From an uncultured Bacteroidales bacterium (GTDB lineage: Bacteria > Bacteroidota > Bacteroidia > Bacteroidales > Muribaculaceae), in assembly GCA_902800715.1 (NCBI GenBank), contig CADCFN010000001.1:62001-126000 (forward strand): DNA of 64,000 nucleotides. The letters run 5' to 3'. Positions 42,839 to 52,128 of the stretch are shown piece after piece. Under the pieces are notes generated by a model. That model was given only the letters and a program-made list of their open reading frames with translations, had not been told where the DNA came from and made no database searches. Within the stretch, counting starts at the first letter, position 1; each line of letters begins with the position of its first letter. The position numbers and the translations under genes were made by a program.

Positions 42839-44050
42839 CTAGCGCAGCATGTCGGCAACACGACGCGTAGCGGCGACAAATGCGGCAACCTCGTCGAGTG
42901 TGTTATATACAGCAAACGATGCCCTGACCATGCCCGTCACACCATAACGCGCCATGAGGGGTTGGGCGCAGTGGTGGCCCGTGCGGACTGCGATGCCAAG
43001 TTTGTCGAGCAACAGACCCATGTCATAACTGCTGATGTCGTTCACCAGGAAGGACACCACGCCGCTCTTGTTCAGGGACGTGCCAAACAAGCGCATACCC
43101 TCGATGCCCATGAGGCCATCGACAGCCGCGGTGAGCAACTCATGCTCATGAGCAGCGATATTGTCAATGCCCAAAGACCGAATGTAGTCGATAGCGGCAC
43201 CAAAAGCCGCGATATCAACAAAGTCAGGCGTTCCAGCCTCGAACTTGAACGGCAATTCGGCAAACGTGGTGCGCTCGAATGTCACCTGTCCAATCATCTC
43301 TCCCCCACCCTGATAAGGCGGCATCTGATTCAGCCAGTAACGCTTACCGTAGAGGATGCCCACACCGGCAGGGCCATACATCTTGTGGCTCGAGAAAGCA
43401 TAGAAATCACAATCCAAATCCTGCACATCGACATGCACATGGGGCGCAGCCTGGGCTCCATCGATGAGCACGGGCACTCCATGACGGTGGGCGATTTCTA
43501 TCATCTGCTTGACGGGATTGACCGTGCCCAACACGTTAGACACGTGAGCCACAGCGACAAAGCGGGTGTTGTCGCTGAACAAATCCTCGTAGGCCTGCAT
43601 ATCAATCTCGCCACGCTCATTGATGGGCACAACCCGCAAGGTCACACGTTTGCGCTGCCCGATGAGCTGCCAGGGCACAATATTGCTATGGTGTTCCATG
43701 ACGCTGACGATAATCTCGTCACCATTCTCGAGCATCTGGCCAAACGACGAAGCCACCAGGTTGATGCCCTCGGTGGTGCCACGGGTGAAAATAACCTCCT
43801 GAGTACTGCCAGCGTTGATGAAGGCACGCACCTTTTCACGGGTGAGTTCCACCAAGTCGGTTGCCTCCTGCGAGAGCGTATGTACTCCACGGTGCACATT
43901 GGCCTTGTAATGGTAATACATCTTGTCGATGGCTTCCACCACAGGACGTGGCGTCTGGGACGTGGCGGCATTGTCCAGATAAATCAGCGGTCGTCCCTCT
44001 ATCTGGCGTTGCAGGATAGGATAATCCTCACGTATCTTGTTGATGTCCAT
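42839..44050 (-). CDS. sufS: Cysteine desulfurase SufS
   Basis: This PLP enzyme takes sulfur from cysteine for Fe-S cluster assembly. The start reads IREDYPILQRQIEGRPLIYL and DNAATSQTPRPV. The PLP lysine is in FSSHKMYGPAGVG and the active Cys361 is in RTGHHCAQPL, the group II (SufS) pattern. The length of 403 is normal. It is the last gene of sufBCDS. Its leader repeats almost exactly the array found before the wbqC-like gene, so the two unrelated genes share a 5' module. Confidence 0.97.
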   Translation of the reverse strand: MDINKIREDYPILQRQIEGRPLIYLDNAATSQTPRPVVEAIDKMYYHYKANVHRGVHTLSQEATDLVELTREKVRAFINAGSTQEVIFTRGTTEGINLVASSFGQMLENGDEIIVSVMEHHSNIVPWQLIGQRKRVTLRVVPINERGEIDMQAYEDLFSDNTRFVAVAHVSNVLGTVNPVKQMIEIAHRHGVPVLIDGAQAAPHVHVDVQDLDCDFYAFSSHKMYGPAGVGILYGKRYWLNQMPPYQGGGEMIGQVTFERTTFAELPFKFEAGTPDFVDIAAFGAAIDYIRSLGIDNIAAHEHELLTAAVDGLMGIEGMRLFGTSLNKSGVVSFLVNDISSYDMGLLLDKLGIAVRTGHHCAQPLMARYGVTGMVRASFAVYNTLDEVAAFVAATRRVADMLR

Positions 44051-44113
44051 TGTTTTTTAGTTTCTAGTCCTTAGTTTCTAGAAGTTCTAGATTTACTAGA
44101 TTATTAAAACAAA
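44051..44113 (-). repeat. Heptamer/nonamer array, sufD to sufS spacer
   Basis: Read on the minus strand: nonamers TCTAGTAAA, TCTAGAACT and TCTAGAAAC, then heptamers TAAGGAC, TAGAAAC, TAAAAAAC, and ATG. From TCTAGAAAC on, it matches the wbqC-like leader closely. Confidence 0.85.
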
Positions 44114-45466
44114 CTACTCGGTTGGGCGGCAGGCTGCCATGCAACCGGCGCAGTTGCTCAAGGTGCCAGCAAAACGCTTTTCCACCAAGTAATGCAGTCG
44201 GTCCTTGAGGGCATCGAGGCGCACACCGTCGATGACGTCGGCGACAAAGGCCTGCATCAACAGTCGGCGTGCCTCATCAATACCGATTCCACGAGTGCGC
44301 ATATAGAACAGCGCATCCTCGTCGAGCTGTCCTACCGCCGAGCCGTGTGAACACATCACATCGTCGGTGTAAATCTCGAGTTGCGGTTTGGTGTACATCT
44401 TGGCTGTGGGAGCTCCACACAGGTTACGATTACCCTGATAAGCCTCAACACGCGGGCAATTGGGCTGCACTAGAATCTTTCCGGCAAATGCACCGACAGC
44501 GTTGTCGTTAAGCACATACTTGAACATCTCGTTGCTGTTGCAACGCGGTGCATTGTGGCTGATAAAAGTGTGGCTATCCACATGCTGTTCACCACTGGCA
44601 ATTGTCATGCCCAACAGATGTGTCTCGGCATGCTCGCCATTCACCTCAACGTGGTAGTTGTTGCGGGTGAAGCCGTTGATGAGGGTGATACCGTCGATAA
44701 GCACATTACTGCCCTCGTGCTGGTCCACATAGACTGACGACACGCGGCTGGTCTTGGGCGTGCTCTCTTCCAAGTCATAGAAATCCACATGGCTTCCGCT
44801 CATGGCGACAATTTCTATCACCTGATTGTTCAGGTAGTGGTAATCGGGACTCTGGGTGTGGTCACACGCCAGCAGTTTGATGCTTGCATTCTTACCCACG
44901 ATGATGAGCAGGCGGCGCTGCACCATCATGTCAAGGGCAGCGTTGAAAATATTGACCAACTGTATCGGGCGCTCGGCAACGACACCATCGGGCACATAGA
45001 TGAACAAGCCATCCTGCACCAGCAAGCTGTTGAGTGCCACCGTAGGATCACTCAGGTTAGCAAGTTTTCCATAATAGGAAGCCATCAGCTCAGGGTAATC
45101 TACCGCTGCCATGCTGAAAGGCTCGACCACCACCTGGCCGATGTTGCGCTCGGCGGTGGCGCTGCTGTGAAACGCGTCATTGCTGCTGTAGTACAGACAA
45201 GTGCTCATATTGGGCACGTCGCAGTGGAAGGTGTTGGATGGATCGGCGTCAAAAGGCAGACGGTTCACGTTCACGCCATAGTCATGGGCAAACACCGCCT
45301 CCAAATCAGACGCCTCATAGTCCTCGCTGCCCTTGCGCGGCAACCGTGCTGTAGCCAGTTGCTCTCGGGCCTCTCGCCGCGACATGTTGAGCAATGCAGG
45401 TGACTGTTGCTCAATGAACTCGCGGTTCGCGTCATACAGGTCAATATATTGCTGTAGTGCGTTCAT
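44114..45466 (-). CDS. sufD: Fe-S assembly scaffold subunit SufD
   Basis: SufD pairs with SufB and SufC in the SufBC2D scaffold. The protein has 450 residues with the right-handed beta-helix core typical of the family (NPHVEVNGEHAETHLLGMTI-like run, HVDSHTFISHNAPRCNSNEM, and CSHGSAVGQLDEDALFYMRT near the end). The helical N terminus starts QQYIDLYDANREFIEQQSPA. It ends with Cys-containing NCAGCMAACRPTE, longer than a plain SufD end. It is eight bases from sufC in the same operon. Confidence 0.96.
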   Translation of the reverse strand: MNALQQYIDLYDANREFIEQQSPALLNMSRREAREQLATARLPRKGSEDYEASDLEAVFAHDYGVNVNRLPFDADPSNTFHCDVPNMSTCLYYSSNDAFHSSATAERNIGQVVVEPFSMAAVDYPELMASYYGKLANLSDPTVALNSLLVQDGLFIYVPDGVVAERPIQLVNIFNAALDMMVQRRLLIIVGKNASIKLLACDHTQSPDYHYLNNQVIEIVAMSGSHVDFYDLEESTPKTSRVSSVYVDQHEGSNVLIDGITLINGFTRNNYHVEVNGEHAETHLLGMTIASGEQHVDSHTFISHNAPRCNSNEMFKYVLNDNAVGAFAGKILVQPNCPRVEAYQGNRNLCGAPTAKMYTKPQLEIYTDDVMCSHGSAVGQLDEDALFYMRTRGIGIDEARRLLMQAFVADVIDGVRLDALKDRLHYLVEKRFAGTLSNCAGCMAACRPTE

Positions 45467-45474
45467 GACTTGGA

Positions 45475-46233
45475 TTATTGCTGTGAATCGACTTGTTCCT
45501 TAATCCAGTCATAGCCCTTATCCTCGAGTTCCAATGCCAATTCGGGACCGGCACTCATGACGATGCGTCCCTTGTAGAGCACATGAACAAAGTCGGGCTT
45601 GATGTAATCCAACAGGCGCTGGTAGTGGGTGATAACGATGGTAGCGTTTTCCTTGCTCTTGAGCGTATTCACGCCGCTGGCTACGATGCGCAGTGCATCG
45701 ATGTCCAGACCGCTGTCGGTCTCGTCGAGGATGCTCAGCTTGGGCTCCAGCATCGCCATCTGGAAAATCTCGTTGCGCTTCTTTTCGCCACCCGAGAAAC
45801 CCTCATTGACGGCACGCGAGGCGAGCTTGTTGTCGAGCTGGACAATGGAGCGCTTCTCTCGCATGAGTTTCAAGAAGTCGGCAGCACTCAACGGCTCCTG
45901 GCCAAAGTACTTGCGCTTCTCGTTCAAAGCGGTGCGCATGAAGTTCACCATCGACACGCCGGGAATTTCAACAGGATACTGGAAACTCAAGAACAGGCCC
46001 TCGTGGGCACGGTCCTCGGGAGATAATGCCAGCAGGTCCTTGCCGTAGAACTCGACGCTACCGCCAGTGACGGTATAGGCGGGATTGCCCGTGAGCACAG
46101 CACTCAAGGTACTCTTGCCCGACCCGTTGGGTCCCATGATGGCATGCACCTCACCGGGCTTGACGGTCAAGTTGATACCTTTTAATATCTGCTTATCCTC
46201 GATTGAGGCCTGTAAATCCTTAATAATTAACAT
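45475..46233 (-). CDS. sufC: Fe-S assembly ATPase SufC
   Basis: SufC is the ABC-type ATPase of the SufBC2D complex. Walker A is [10 protein letters not shown] near 36, the Q-loop is [14 protein letters not shown], the signature [19 protein letters not shown] near 150, and the Walker [11 protein letters not shown]. The length of 252 is standard. The 73-base spacer to sufB has degenerate nonamers. Expression follows the sufB promoter. Confidence 0.98.
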   Translation of the reverse strand: MLIIKDLQASIEDKQILKGINLTVKPGEVHAIMGPNGSGKSTLSAVLTGNPAYTVTGGSVEFYGKDLLALSPEDRAHEGLFLSFQYPVEIPGVSMVNFMRTALNEKRKYFGQEPLSAADFLKLMREKRSIVQLDNKLASRAVNEGFSGGEKKRNEIFQMAMLEPKLSILDETDSGLDIDALRIVASGVNTLKSKENATIVITHYQRLLDYIKPDFVHVLYKGRIVMSAGPELALELEDKGYDWIKEQVDSQQ

Positions 46234-46306
46234 GATATTATAGTTTATTGTTTTTCTCTCTTGTTTTTCTAGATAATCCAGATGCTCTAAACTGTCGAGA
46301 TTTGTA
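46234..46306 (-). repeat. Degenerate nonamer array, sufB to sufC spacer
   Basis: On the minus strand the units TCTCGACAG, TTTAGAGCA, TCTGGATTA and TCTAGAAAA can be lined up, then an A-rich stretch leads to the sufC ATG. It is weaker than the arrays at 836-932 and 44051-44113 but of the same type. Confidence 0.55.
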
Positions 46307-47767
46307 TTATCCTACTGAGCCTTCGAGCGAGATGCTGAGCAGTTTCTGAGCCTCGACGGCGAACTCCATCGGCAACTTGGACATCACTTCCTTGGCATAG
46401 CCGTTGACGATGAGGCCCACGGCGTCCTCTGTCGGAATGCCACGCTGGTTGCAGTAGAAAATCTGGTCCTCGTTGATTTTGCTCGTTGTTGCCTCATGCT
46501 CGACCACCGACGTGTCGTTGCCCACCTCGATGACGGGGAAGGTGTGGGCGCCGCTGGTGTCGCTCAGCAACAAGCTGTCGCACTGGGTAAAATTGCGGCA
46601 TCCGGTCGCCTTAGGTGCAATCTTGACCATGCCACGGTAGCTATTCTGGCTATGACCGGCGCTGATACCCTTGCTCACGATGGTGCTCGTGCTGTTTTTG
46701 CCCAAGTGGATCATCTTTGTGCCCGTGTCGGCCTCCTGCCAGTTGTTTGTCAGCGCCACACTGTAGAATTCGCCTACCGAATGGTCGCCCTTGAGCACAC
46801 AACTCGGGTATTTCCAGGTAATGGCGCTACCTGTTTCGACCTGGGTCCACGACAACTTGCTGTGGTCGCCACGGCACAGGCCTCGCTTGGTCACCAGGTT
46901 GTAGATGCCGCCCTTGCCGTCCTTGTCACCGGGGTACCAGTTCTGGACGGTACTGTACTTGACTTCGGCACGGTCCTCGACGATAATCTCGACGATAGCG
47001 GCATGCAACTGGTTCTCGTCACGCATGGGGGCAGTGCAGCCCTCGAGATAGGAGACATAGGCATCGTCATCGGCAACGATGAGCGTACGCTCAAACTGGC
47101 CCGTCTGTGCCGCATTGATGCGGAAATAGGTGGACAGTTCCATCGGGCAACGCACGCCCTTGGGAATATAGACAAACGAGCCGTCACTGAAGACTGCCGA
47201 GTTCAAGGCAGCATAGAAATTGTCGGTATAAGGCACCACTTTGCCCAGGTACTTGCGCACCAGGTCAGGATAGTCCTTCACCGCCTCGCTGATGGAGCAG
47301 AAGATGACGCCTAGCTCGGCCAGTCGCTCGCGATAGGTCGTCTTGACGCTCACGCTGTCCATCACGGCGTCCACAGCCATACCGCTCAGTCGCAACTGTT
47401 CCTCCAACGGGATGCCCAACTTGTCGAATGTCTTCTTCAGTTCAGGGTCAATCTCCTTTTTCTCGCCAGCCTTCTTCTGTCGCGGAGCGGCATAGTAGCT
47501 GATGTCCTGATAGTCGATTTCGGGCACATGGACATGGCCCCACGTCGGAGCCTTCAAGGTCAGCCAGTATCGGTAGGCTTTCAAGCGGAATTCCAGCAAC
47601 CACTCGGGCTCACCCTTCAGGGCGGAGATGCGGCGCACCACATCCTCGTCAAGTCCCTTGGGGATGACCTCGGTCTCAATGTCGGTCACAAAGCCGTACT
47701 TGTACTCGGCCTGCGCCGCTTCCTCTATGATTTGATTCCCTTTTTCAGGTTTTTCGTTTTCTTTCAT
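46307..47767 (-). CDS. sufB: Fe-S assembly scaffold subunit SufB
   Basis: SufB is the subunit on which the cluster is built. The 486-residue protein has the family start [20 protein letters not shown], then [12 protein letters not shown], the beta-helix core ([72 protein letters not shown]) and the end [15 protein letters not shown]. It is the first gene of the operon, with a single clear promoter and a palindromic operator candidate upstream. Confidence 0.98.
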   Translation of the reverse strand: MKENEKPEKGNQIIEEAAQAEYKYGFVTDIETEVIPKGLDEDVVRRISALKGEPEWLLEFRLKAYRYWLTLKAPTWGHVHVPEIDYQDISYYAAPRQKKAGEKKEIDPELKKTFDKLGIPLEEQLRLSGMAVDAVMDSVSVKTTYRERLAELGVIFCSISEAVKDYPDLVRKYLGKVVPYTDNFYAALNSAVFSDGSFVYIPKGVRCPMELSTYFRINAAQTGQFERTLIVADDDAYVSYLEGCTAPMRDENQLHAAIVEIIVEDRAEVKYSTVQNWYPGDKDGKGGIYNLVTKRGLCRGDHSKLSWTQVETGSAITWKYPSCVLKGDHSVGEFYSVALTNNWQEADTGTKMIHLGKNSTSTIVSKGISAGHSQNSYRGMVKIAPKATGCRNFTQCDSLLLSDTSGAHTFPVIEVGNDTSVVEHEATTSKINEDQIFYCNQRGIPTEDAVGLIVNGYAKEVMSKLPMEFAVEAQKLLSISLEGSVG

Positions 47768-47801
47768 TGGTCAAATTAGTTACCCATTTGATTTGAGCCC
47801 A

Positions 47802-47809
47802 CAAAGGTA
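47802..47809 (-). promoter_or_regulatory. Promoter (TACCTTTG) of sufBCDS
   Basis: The minus strand reads TACCTTTG 35 bases before the sufB ATG. A TTG on the minus strand at 47831-47829 is in the -33 position with a 19-base spacer. Confidence 0.8.
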
Positions 47810-47815
47810 CAACAA

Positions 47816-47847
47816 ATTGCCCAATGGGCAATCATTTGACTGCCCAT
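47816..47847. promoter_or_regulatory. Overlapping palindromic operator candidate at the suf promoter
   Basis: ATTGCCC (47816-47822) and GGGCAAT (47826-47832) form an inverted repeat with a 3-base spacer. ATGGGCA (47824-47830) and TGCCCAT (47841-47847) form a second one. They cover the -33 element and part of the spacer. The regulator is unknown; Fur-like, Rrf2/IscR-like or other proteins are possible. Confidence 0.6.
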
Positions 47848-47872
47848 TTCCAGCAAATATGATTTTCAAATT

Positions 47873-50341
47873 TTATTGACCGAGAATGATGCTGATGACC
47901 GAATTGATGTCGGCAACGGTGACCTCGCCGTCGCGGTTCACATCGGCAGTACCATTGACAACACCCTTCAAGATGACCTCGATGATGGAGTTGACATCAG
48001 CCACGCTCACCTCACCGTCAAGGTTCACGTCACCAAAGGGATATATTGGCTCAACATGATGGCTGGTGTAATGGCAATAGAACGACTTCAGGTTCATCGT
48101 GTGCGCACCCAACTGAGTATCCTTGCTGAGGTTGAACTTGATGGTCTTGAGCGTGATGGGATAAGTGCCCACATAGTCAGCGCCACCCAGCGACTCCAGG
48201 TCAATCAACAGGATGTGGTCCTCGCCCACGGTAAATGTCGCGGCATCGTTCTCGGGCTTGAACTTGAGGTAGTTGGTCATTGTTTTGAAGCGGTTGCGCG
48301 TATCAATCTGTACATTCTCCACCAGCATGGTCGTATTGAATACCAGGGCAATCGTATCGGGCAAGCCGAACAGTTTCAAATCATTAGTAAACTGCAGATA
48401 AGGAGCACGGTTAGAGGCATACTCACATGTAATCTCGCCGGTTTCCTTATTGAAGTTGATGTTCTTTGGACCAGCGCCCTTCACCGTCCAGTCTTCCCAA
48501 GACAAATTCTGATAGGCATCTGGACTGATTTCCACAGTCAACTCACTGGAACCGCTGTAAGGTCCCACATTATAGGCATAGGAGGTGGTACCATTCTGCT
48601 TGCCGCGCACCACGCCATCGGTGATTTCAGCGACATCAGTGTCGCCAATCGACCAGTCGAAGATTGAAGGATCGTAGTAATAAGTATTGTTCACAATCTG
48701 CGAGGTCAACTCGATGGGATACTCGCGGTCATCAATCAAGAGTGGTGTCAGCACCAGACTGGGCTGAGCGGGCATGATGTGGACGGGAACTGTCGCGGTC
48801 ATGCCATTGAGCGTGGCGGTGAGTTCTCCGCGTGTGTCTCCGCCGCCCGCAATAAAGGTAGAGTCGCTAGCAATACCCAGAGCAGCATCACACGACAAGG
48901 TGAAGCCCTTGACATCCTCATCAATCAGCTCGCCAATCTTATTGTAACCCAAGATGCGGGGCACAGTCATCGAATATTCACCGATGTCAATGCGGAAGTT
49001 GTCAAAGGCGATACTTGCAACCTCGTAATCTTCCTCGCCAATGGCCTCGACCATCCAGCCGGTAGCGACGCCACGCGGCGTGCCCTCGGTGGTCGTGTTG
49101 ATGACCTGTCCGCCCACCAGCATCTCGGAAGAGCCGCCGGCATCCATGTTGATAGCAACCTGGATGTCGGGCCACACCGATTTCATAATCTGGCACGCTT
49201 CGGCAGTGGGGCAGCCACGCGACAAGCCATACTTGGGGCTCGTCGAGAGGTCGATAACCATCAGGTACAGGCGCTTGCCATCGCCATTGGTGCCGTAGAT
49301 GGTGCGTGAATAGTTGGGCGTGTTATAACCGTCGTTGTAGTTACGCGACGTGAGTTCGCCATTCAGTATGAGCGTCGCTTGTCCCCAAACAAGGTTTTCG
49401 ATGCGGGGGTATAACTCAGGCTGACTTTCATCGAGCGTACGGAAGCCCGAAGTCACCTCAATGGTGTCGCCCACCTGGAGTACCGACATCGCAGCCTTGT
49501 TAGCGTCACCAGTGACAGCAAGAGCAGCATTGGAATAGCCCAGGTTCTTGCGGTCCTCACCATACACAATGCGATTCACCACAAACTTCATGGGGCTGTT
49601 GGTTTTCCATTGCTCTTTCACTTCATTCTCATCGATGACAAACGACAAGTAATAATTATCGGTCTGGTTGTCACCGCGCGTGTCGTAGTTAATCCAGTCA
49701 TCCTCGAACTCACGGTTGCGCTGGAAAGCGGGGTTATACAAGCAAATCTCGCCTCTGACGGCACGGCGGTTGATGTTATGATAGGGCAACGGAGCAGCCA
49801 GCTTGCTCGACGTGATGGTACCCTCCCACATGACGCGGCCCATCACCAGGCGTTTGTCGGTAGTGATGCCTGCAGCGCCCGTCATCCACGGTCCACCACC
49901 CCACTGGTCCACAGTGTTGTTGTCGTTGACGATAGTGGTGTCATTGCGCACTACACCACCAAACGGGAACAGCTTTTGCGAAGCCGCCAGGGGACCACTT
50001 GTCGCCACATTCCAGAAGTTGGCGTTGCAAGCCACCAGCGGACGCTTGGTCGGGGTCCTGTGACGAATCATTGATGTAGACAGCAGTTCAGTTCTTCCCA
50101 ACAAGCCGTTGCCGAAGGTCGTTTCCACACGATTGTTGGGATTGTTAAGGTCGGTCTCGATAAAATAGACATTAAGCGGAATGTCGGGAATACGGACAAT
50201 CGTGTTGATGGTACCTGGCGCCACTTGTCGCCTCACCAATGTGTCGGCATGATGCGAGATGCCGTTAATCACAATATCAGCACGCGACGGCATAATGGCA
50301 ACAACAGCCATCAGCAGCATGAGCAGTAGTTCTTTTTTCAT
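47873..50341 (-). CDS. Secreted phosphodiester-glycosidase (NAGPA-like) protein with dockerin-like tail
   Basis: From ATG 50341 the protein has 822 residues and a signal peptide (LLLMLLMAVVAIMPSRA); the frame stays open to 50431, but that lies upstream of the promoter. The N-terminal 450 residues have the NAGPA/phosphodiester glycosidase pattern: RPLVACNANFWN, MVIDLSTSPKYGLSRGCPTA, and IQVAINMDAGGSSEMLVGG. The middle is beta-rich with Big-like parts (TYYYDPSIFDWSIGDTDVAE). The end is a full dockerin-like pair, GDVNLDGEVSVADVNSII and ADVNRDGEVTVADINSVI. The family removes N-acetylglucosamine from phosphodiester links; the bacterial substrate is unknown. Confidence 0.85.
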   Translation of the reverse strand: MKKELLLMLLMAVVAIMPSRADIVINGISHHADTLVRRQVAPGTINTIVRIPDIPLNVYFIETDLNNPNNRVETTFGNGLLGRTELLSTSMIRHRTPTKRPLVACNANFWNVATSGPLAASQKLFPFGGVVRNDTTIVNDNNTVDQWGGGPWMTGAAGITTDKRLVMGRVMWEGTITSSKLAAPLPYHNINRRAVRGEICLYNPAFQRNREFEDDWINYDTRGDNQTDNYYLSFVIDENEVKEQWKTNSPMKFVVNRIVYGEDRKNLGYSNAALAVTGDANKAAMSVLQVGDTIEVTSGFRTLDESQPELYPRIENLVWGQATLILNGELTSRNYNDGYNTPNYSRTIYGTNGDGKRLYLMVIDLSTSPKYGLSRGCPTAEACQIMKSVWPDIQVAINMDAGGSSEMLVGGQVINTTTEGTPRGVATGWMVEAIGEEDYEVASIAFDNFRIDIGEYSMTVPRILGYNKIGELIDEDVKGFTLSCDAALGIASDSTFIAGGGDTRGELTATLNGMTATVPVHIMPAQPSLVLTPLLIDDREYPIELTSQIVNNTYYYDPSIFDWSIGDTDVAEITDGVVRGKQNGTTSYAYNVGPYSGSSELTVEISPDAYQNLSWEDWTVKGAGPKNINFNKETGEITCEYASNRAPYLQFTNDLKLFGLPDTIALVFNTTMLVENVQIDTRNRFKTMTNYLKFKPENDAATFTVGEDHILLIDLESLGGADYVGTYPITLKTIKFNLSKDTQLGAHTMNLKSFYCHYTSHHVEPIYPFGDVNLDGEVSVADVNSIIEVILKGVVNGTADVNRDGEVTVADINSVISIILGQ

Positions 50342-50402
50342 TATCATCTGATTTTTAAGGACGCCATCGCGCTTGCCAACGACAGCGACACGGTTTATTG
50401 TG

Positions 50403-50410
50403 CAAATATA
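50403..50410 (-). promoter_or_regulatory. Promoter (TATATTTG) of NAGPA-dockerin gene
   Basis: The minus strand reads TATATTTG, about 60 bases before the chosen ATG at 50341. It rules out the more upstream start in the same frame. Confidence 0.7.
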
Positions 50411-50499
50411 CACAAAATCCAGAACCCGCAAAAAAAATCTGCGGTTTTCTATCTGCCAGAAAGGTAAACAATTAAAAGGTCTAAAAAGATTTTAACTCA

Positions 50500-51576
50500 T
50501 CAGCTTTTGCCGATGATGTATCTGTGGAAAGGCAACATCCTGAGAAGCAACACGAGCACCAGGCACACAACAAATGCCAGCACGCCACTCACCAGGCAGT
50601 CAACGACCACGGGGGCGGTGCCCAACCAGGATTCAGTCATCGGCCACACGACCTGCCGCAAGACCAGCATCTGAGAGAGATAAATACCAAAGGTACACAC
50701 GCTCAACAGGGGCCACCACGCAGCACTAGCCGAATGGCGCTGACGGTCGTAACGCTCGGGAGAGAAATGACGCACAGCAACAAAAATCAGTGTCGCCATA
50801 GCAATGTTGTTGACGCTGATGTCGCTGGTAATGGTATCGATGTGCTGTTGCCATGAAATGTCGAAATGCCCCTGCACCAAAAATTCAAACGCGGGCATCA
50901 CCACGATGCCGAAAGCCAACAACAAGGCCCATATCGCAACGTTGCCACGCGAGAAACGGGGCAAGCCGTAGTTGTGCAGGTAGTAGCCCAGCAGAACATA
51001 GCCGTAATAGTTGGCAAAAGCGCCGAACATGTTGTGGCTGTACTGCGATGCCTCGATGAACACGCCATGCTGATAAGGAATGAACGAAGACAGCACCCAC
51101 AACACCAGCAAGACCTCGACACCACGTTTGCCGATAGCGCCGATACACTTGCTCACCAAGGGCAAGGTCAGATAGATGACCAGCAGCACATAGACATACC
51201 ACAACAGCCCCTCAACCGGGTGGAACAATACCGAAGTCAACAGGCGCGGGGTGAAGTTGTGCAACAAGAAGGCGTGCTCCAGCAGGTAGATAACGGTCCA
51301 TACGACCAACGGCGGCAACACCACAAGCAGGCGCCGCTTGATGAAACGACTGCCTGACTTGCTGACGGGCAACAGCAGGGCACCCGAAATCATGAAAAAC
51401 AGGTTGCAGTTCACCGCCACCAGCACGGTGTAGATAGCACCTGCCAATGACGGTGTGTTGTAGTAAGTGTCATATTGCCTGATGGGCGTGTGGATAAGGA
51501 TGACCAGCATGCAAGCGATGACACGCAGGATGTCAAGATAAGGGATGCGGCGCTGAAGTCGGTCCTCGCTCAACAT
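50500..51576 (-). CDS. Acyltransferase family 3 membrane protein
   Basis: The 358-residue protein has about ten hydrophobic helices. It starts with the family motif YLDILRVIACMLVILIHTP, with the R and H expected for acyl-transfer proteins of the OafA/WecH type. It probably O-acetylates a surface polysaccharide or lipid-linked sugar. The start is close (13 bases) to the ispF stop, so it is probably co-expressed with it. The acceptor is unknown. Confidence 0.88.
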   Translation of the reverse strand: MLSEDRLQRRIPYLDILRVIACMLVILIHTPIRQYDTYYNTPSLAGAIYTVLVAVNCNLFFMISGALLLPVSKSGSRFIKRRLLVVLPPLVVWTVIYLLEHAFLLHNFTPRLLTSVLFHPVEGLLWYVYVLLVIYLTLPLVSKCIGAIGKRGVEVLLVLWVLSSFIPYQHGVFIEASQYSHNMFGAFANYYGYVLLGYYLHNYGLPRFSRGNVAIWALLLAFGIVVMPAFEFLVQGHFDISWQQHIDTITSDISVNNIAMATLIFVAVRHFSPERYDRQRHSASAAWWPLLSVCTFGIYLSQMLVLRQVVWPMTESWLGTAPVVVDCLVSGVLAFVVCLVLVLLLRMLPFHRYIIGKS

Positions 51577-51589
51577 AAAGAGTCCGGAA

Positions 51590-52069
51590 TTAGGTGTTCT
51601 CTGTTATCAGTGCCACGGCATAGGCGGCAATGCCCTCGCCACGTCCAGTGTAACCCAATTTCTCGGTTGTAGTCGCCTTGATGGAGACCTGACCGGGATC
51701 ACACGACATACAAGCCGCCAATTCCTGCTGCATGGCAGGGATGTGCGGGTTGAGTTTAGGCTGCTCGGCACAGATGGTGATGTCACAATTGCCCAAACTA
51801 TAGCCCCGCTCGTTAAGCAACGCCATCACTTGGCGCAACAGCAGGCGGCTGTCAATGCCCTTGTAACGAGGGTCGGTATCGGGAAAATGGTAACCGATGT
51901 CACGCAATGCGGCAGCACCCAGCAGCGCATCGCACAAGGCATGGATGGCGACGTCGGCATCGCTGTGGCCCAAGAGACCTCGTTCCCAGGGGATATTCAC
52001 TCCTCCGAGCCACAGTTCCCGGCCCTCAACGAGCCGATGGACGTCAAAACCCATTCCAATGCGCGCCAT
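51590..52069 (-). CDS. ispF: 2-C-methyl-D-erythritol 2,4-cyclodiphosphate synthase
   Basis: IspF closes the ring of methylerythritol cyclodiphosphate in the non-mevalonate isoprenoid pathway. The metal-site motif GMGFDVHRL is at the start, followed by [20 protein letters not shown] and [15 protein letters not shown]. The end has the expected [20 protein letters not shown]. The length of 159 is normal for this trimeric enzyme. The spacer to porV includes GGACCTTAAGGTCC. Confidence 0.98.
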   Translation of the reverse strand: MARIGMGFDVHRLVEGRELWLGGVNIPWERGLLGHSDADVAIHALCDALLGAAALRDIGYHFPDTDPRYKGIDSRLLLRQVMALLNERGYSLGNCDITICAEQPKLNPHIPAMQQELAACMSCDPGQVSIKATTTEKLGYTGRGEGIAAYAVALITENT

Positions 52070-52128
52070 TGTTCTCAGTAGTTAGGGACCTTAAGGTCCT
52101 GTAAGTCGCTAACGACTATATTTGATGA
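52070..52128 (-). repeat. Nonamer palindrome spacer, porV to ispF
   Basis: The perfect 14-bp palindrome GGACCTTAAGGTCC is flanked by CCTAAC and CTTACA. It resembles the nonamer arrays around the four-helix-bundle gene (TTAAGGACC units). Confidence 0.6.

Noticed and set aside
50342-50431. Longer N terminus for the NAGPA-dockerin protein
   Set aside because: The promoter TATATTTG at 50403-50410 lies inside that extension, and the signal peptide begins at the ATG at 50341.
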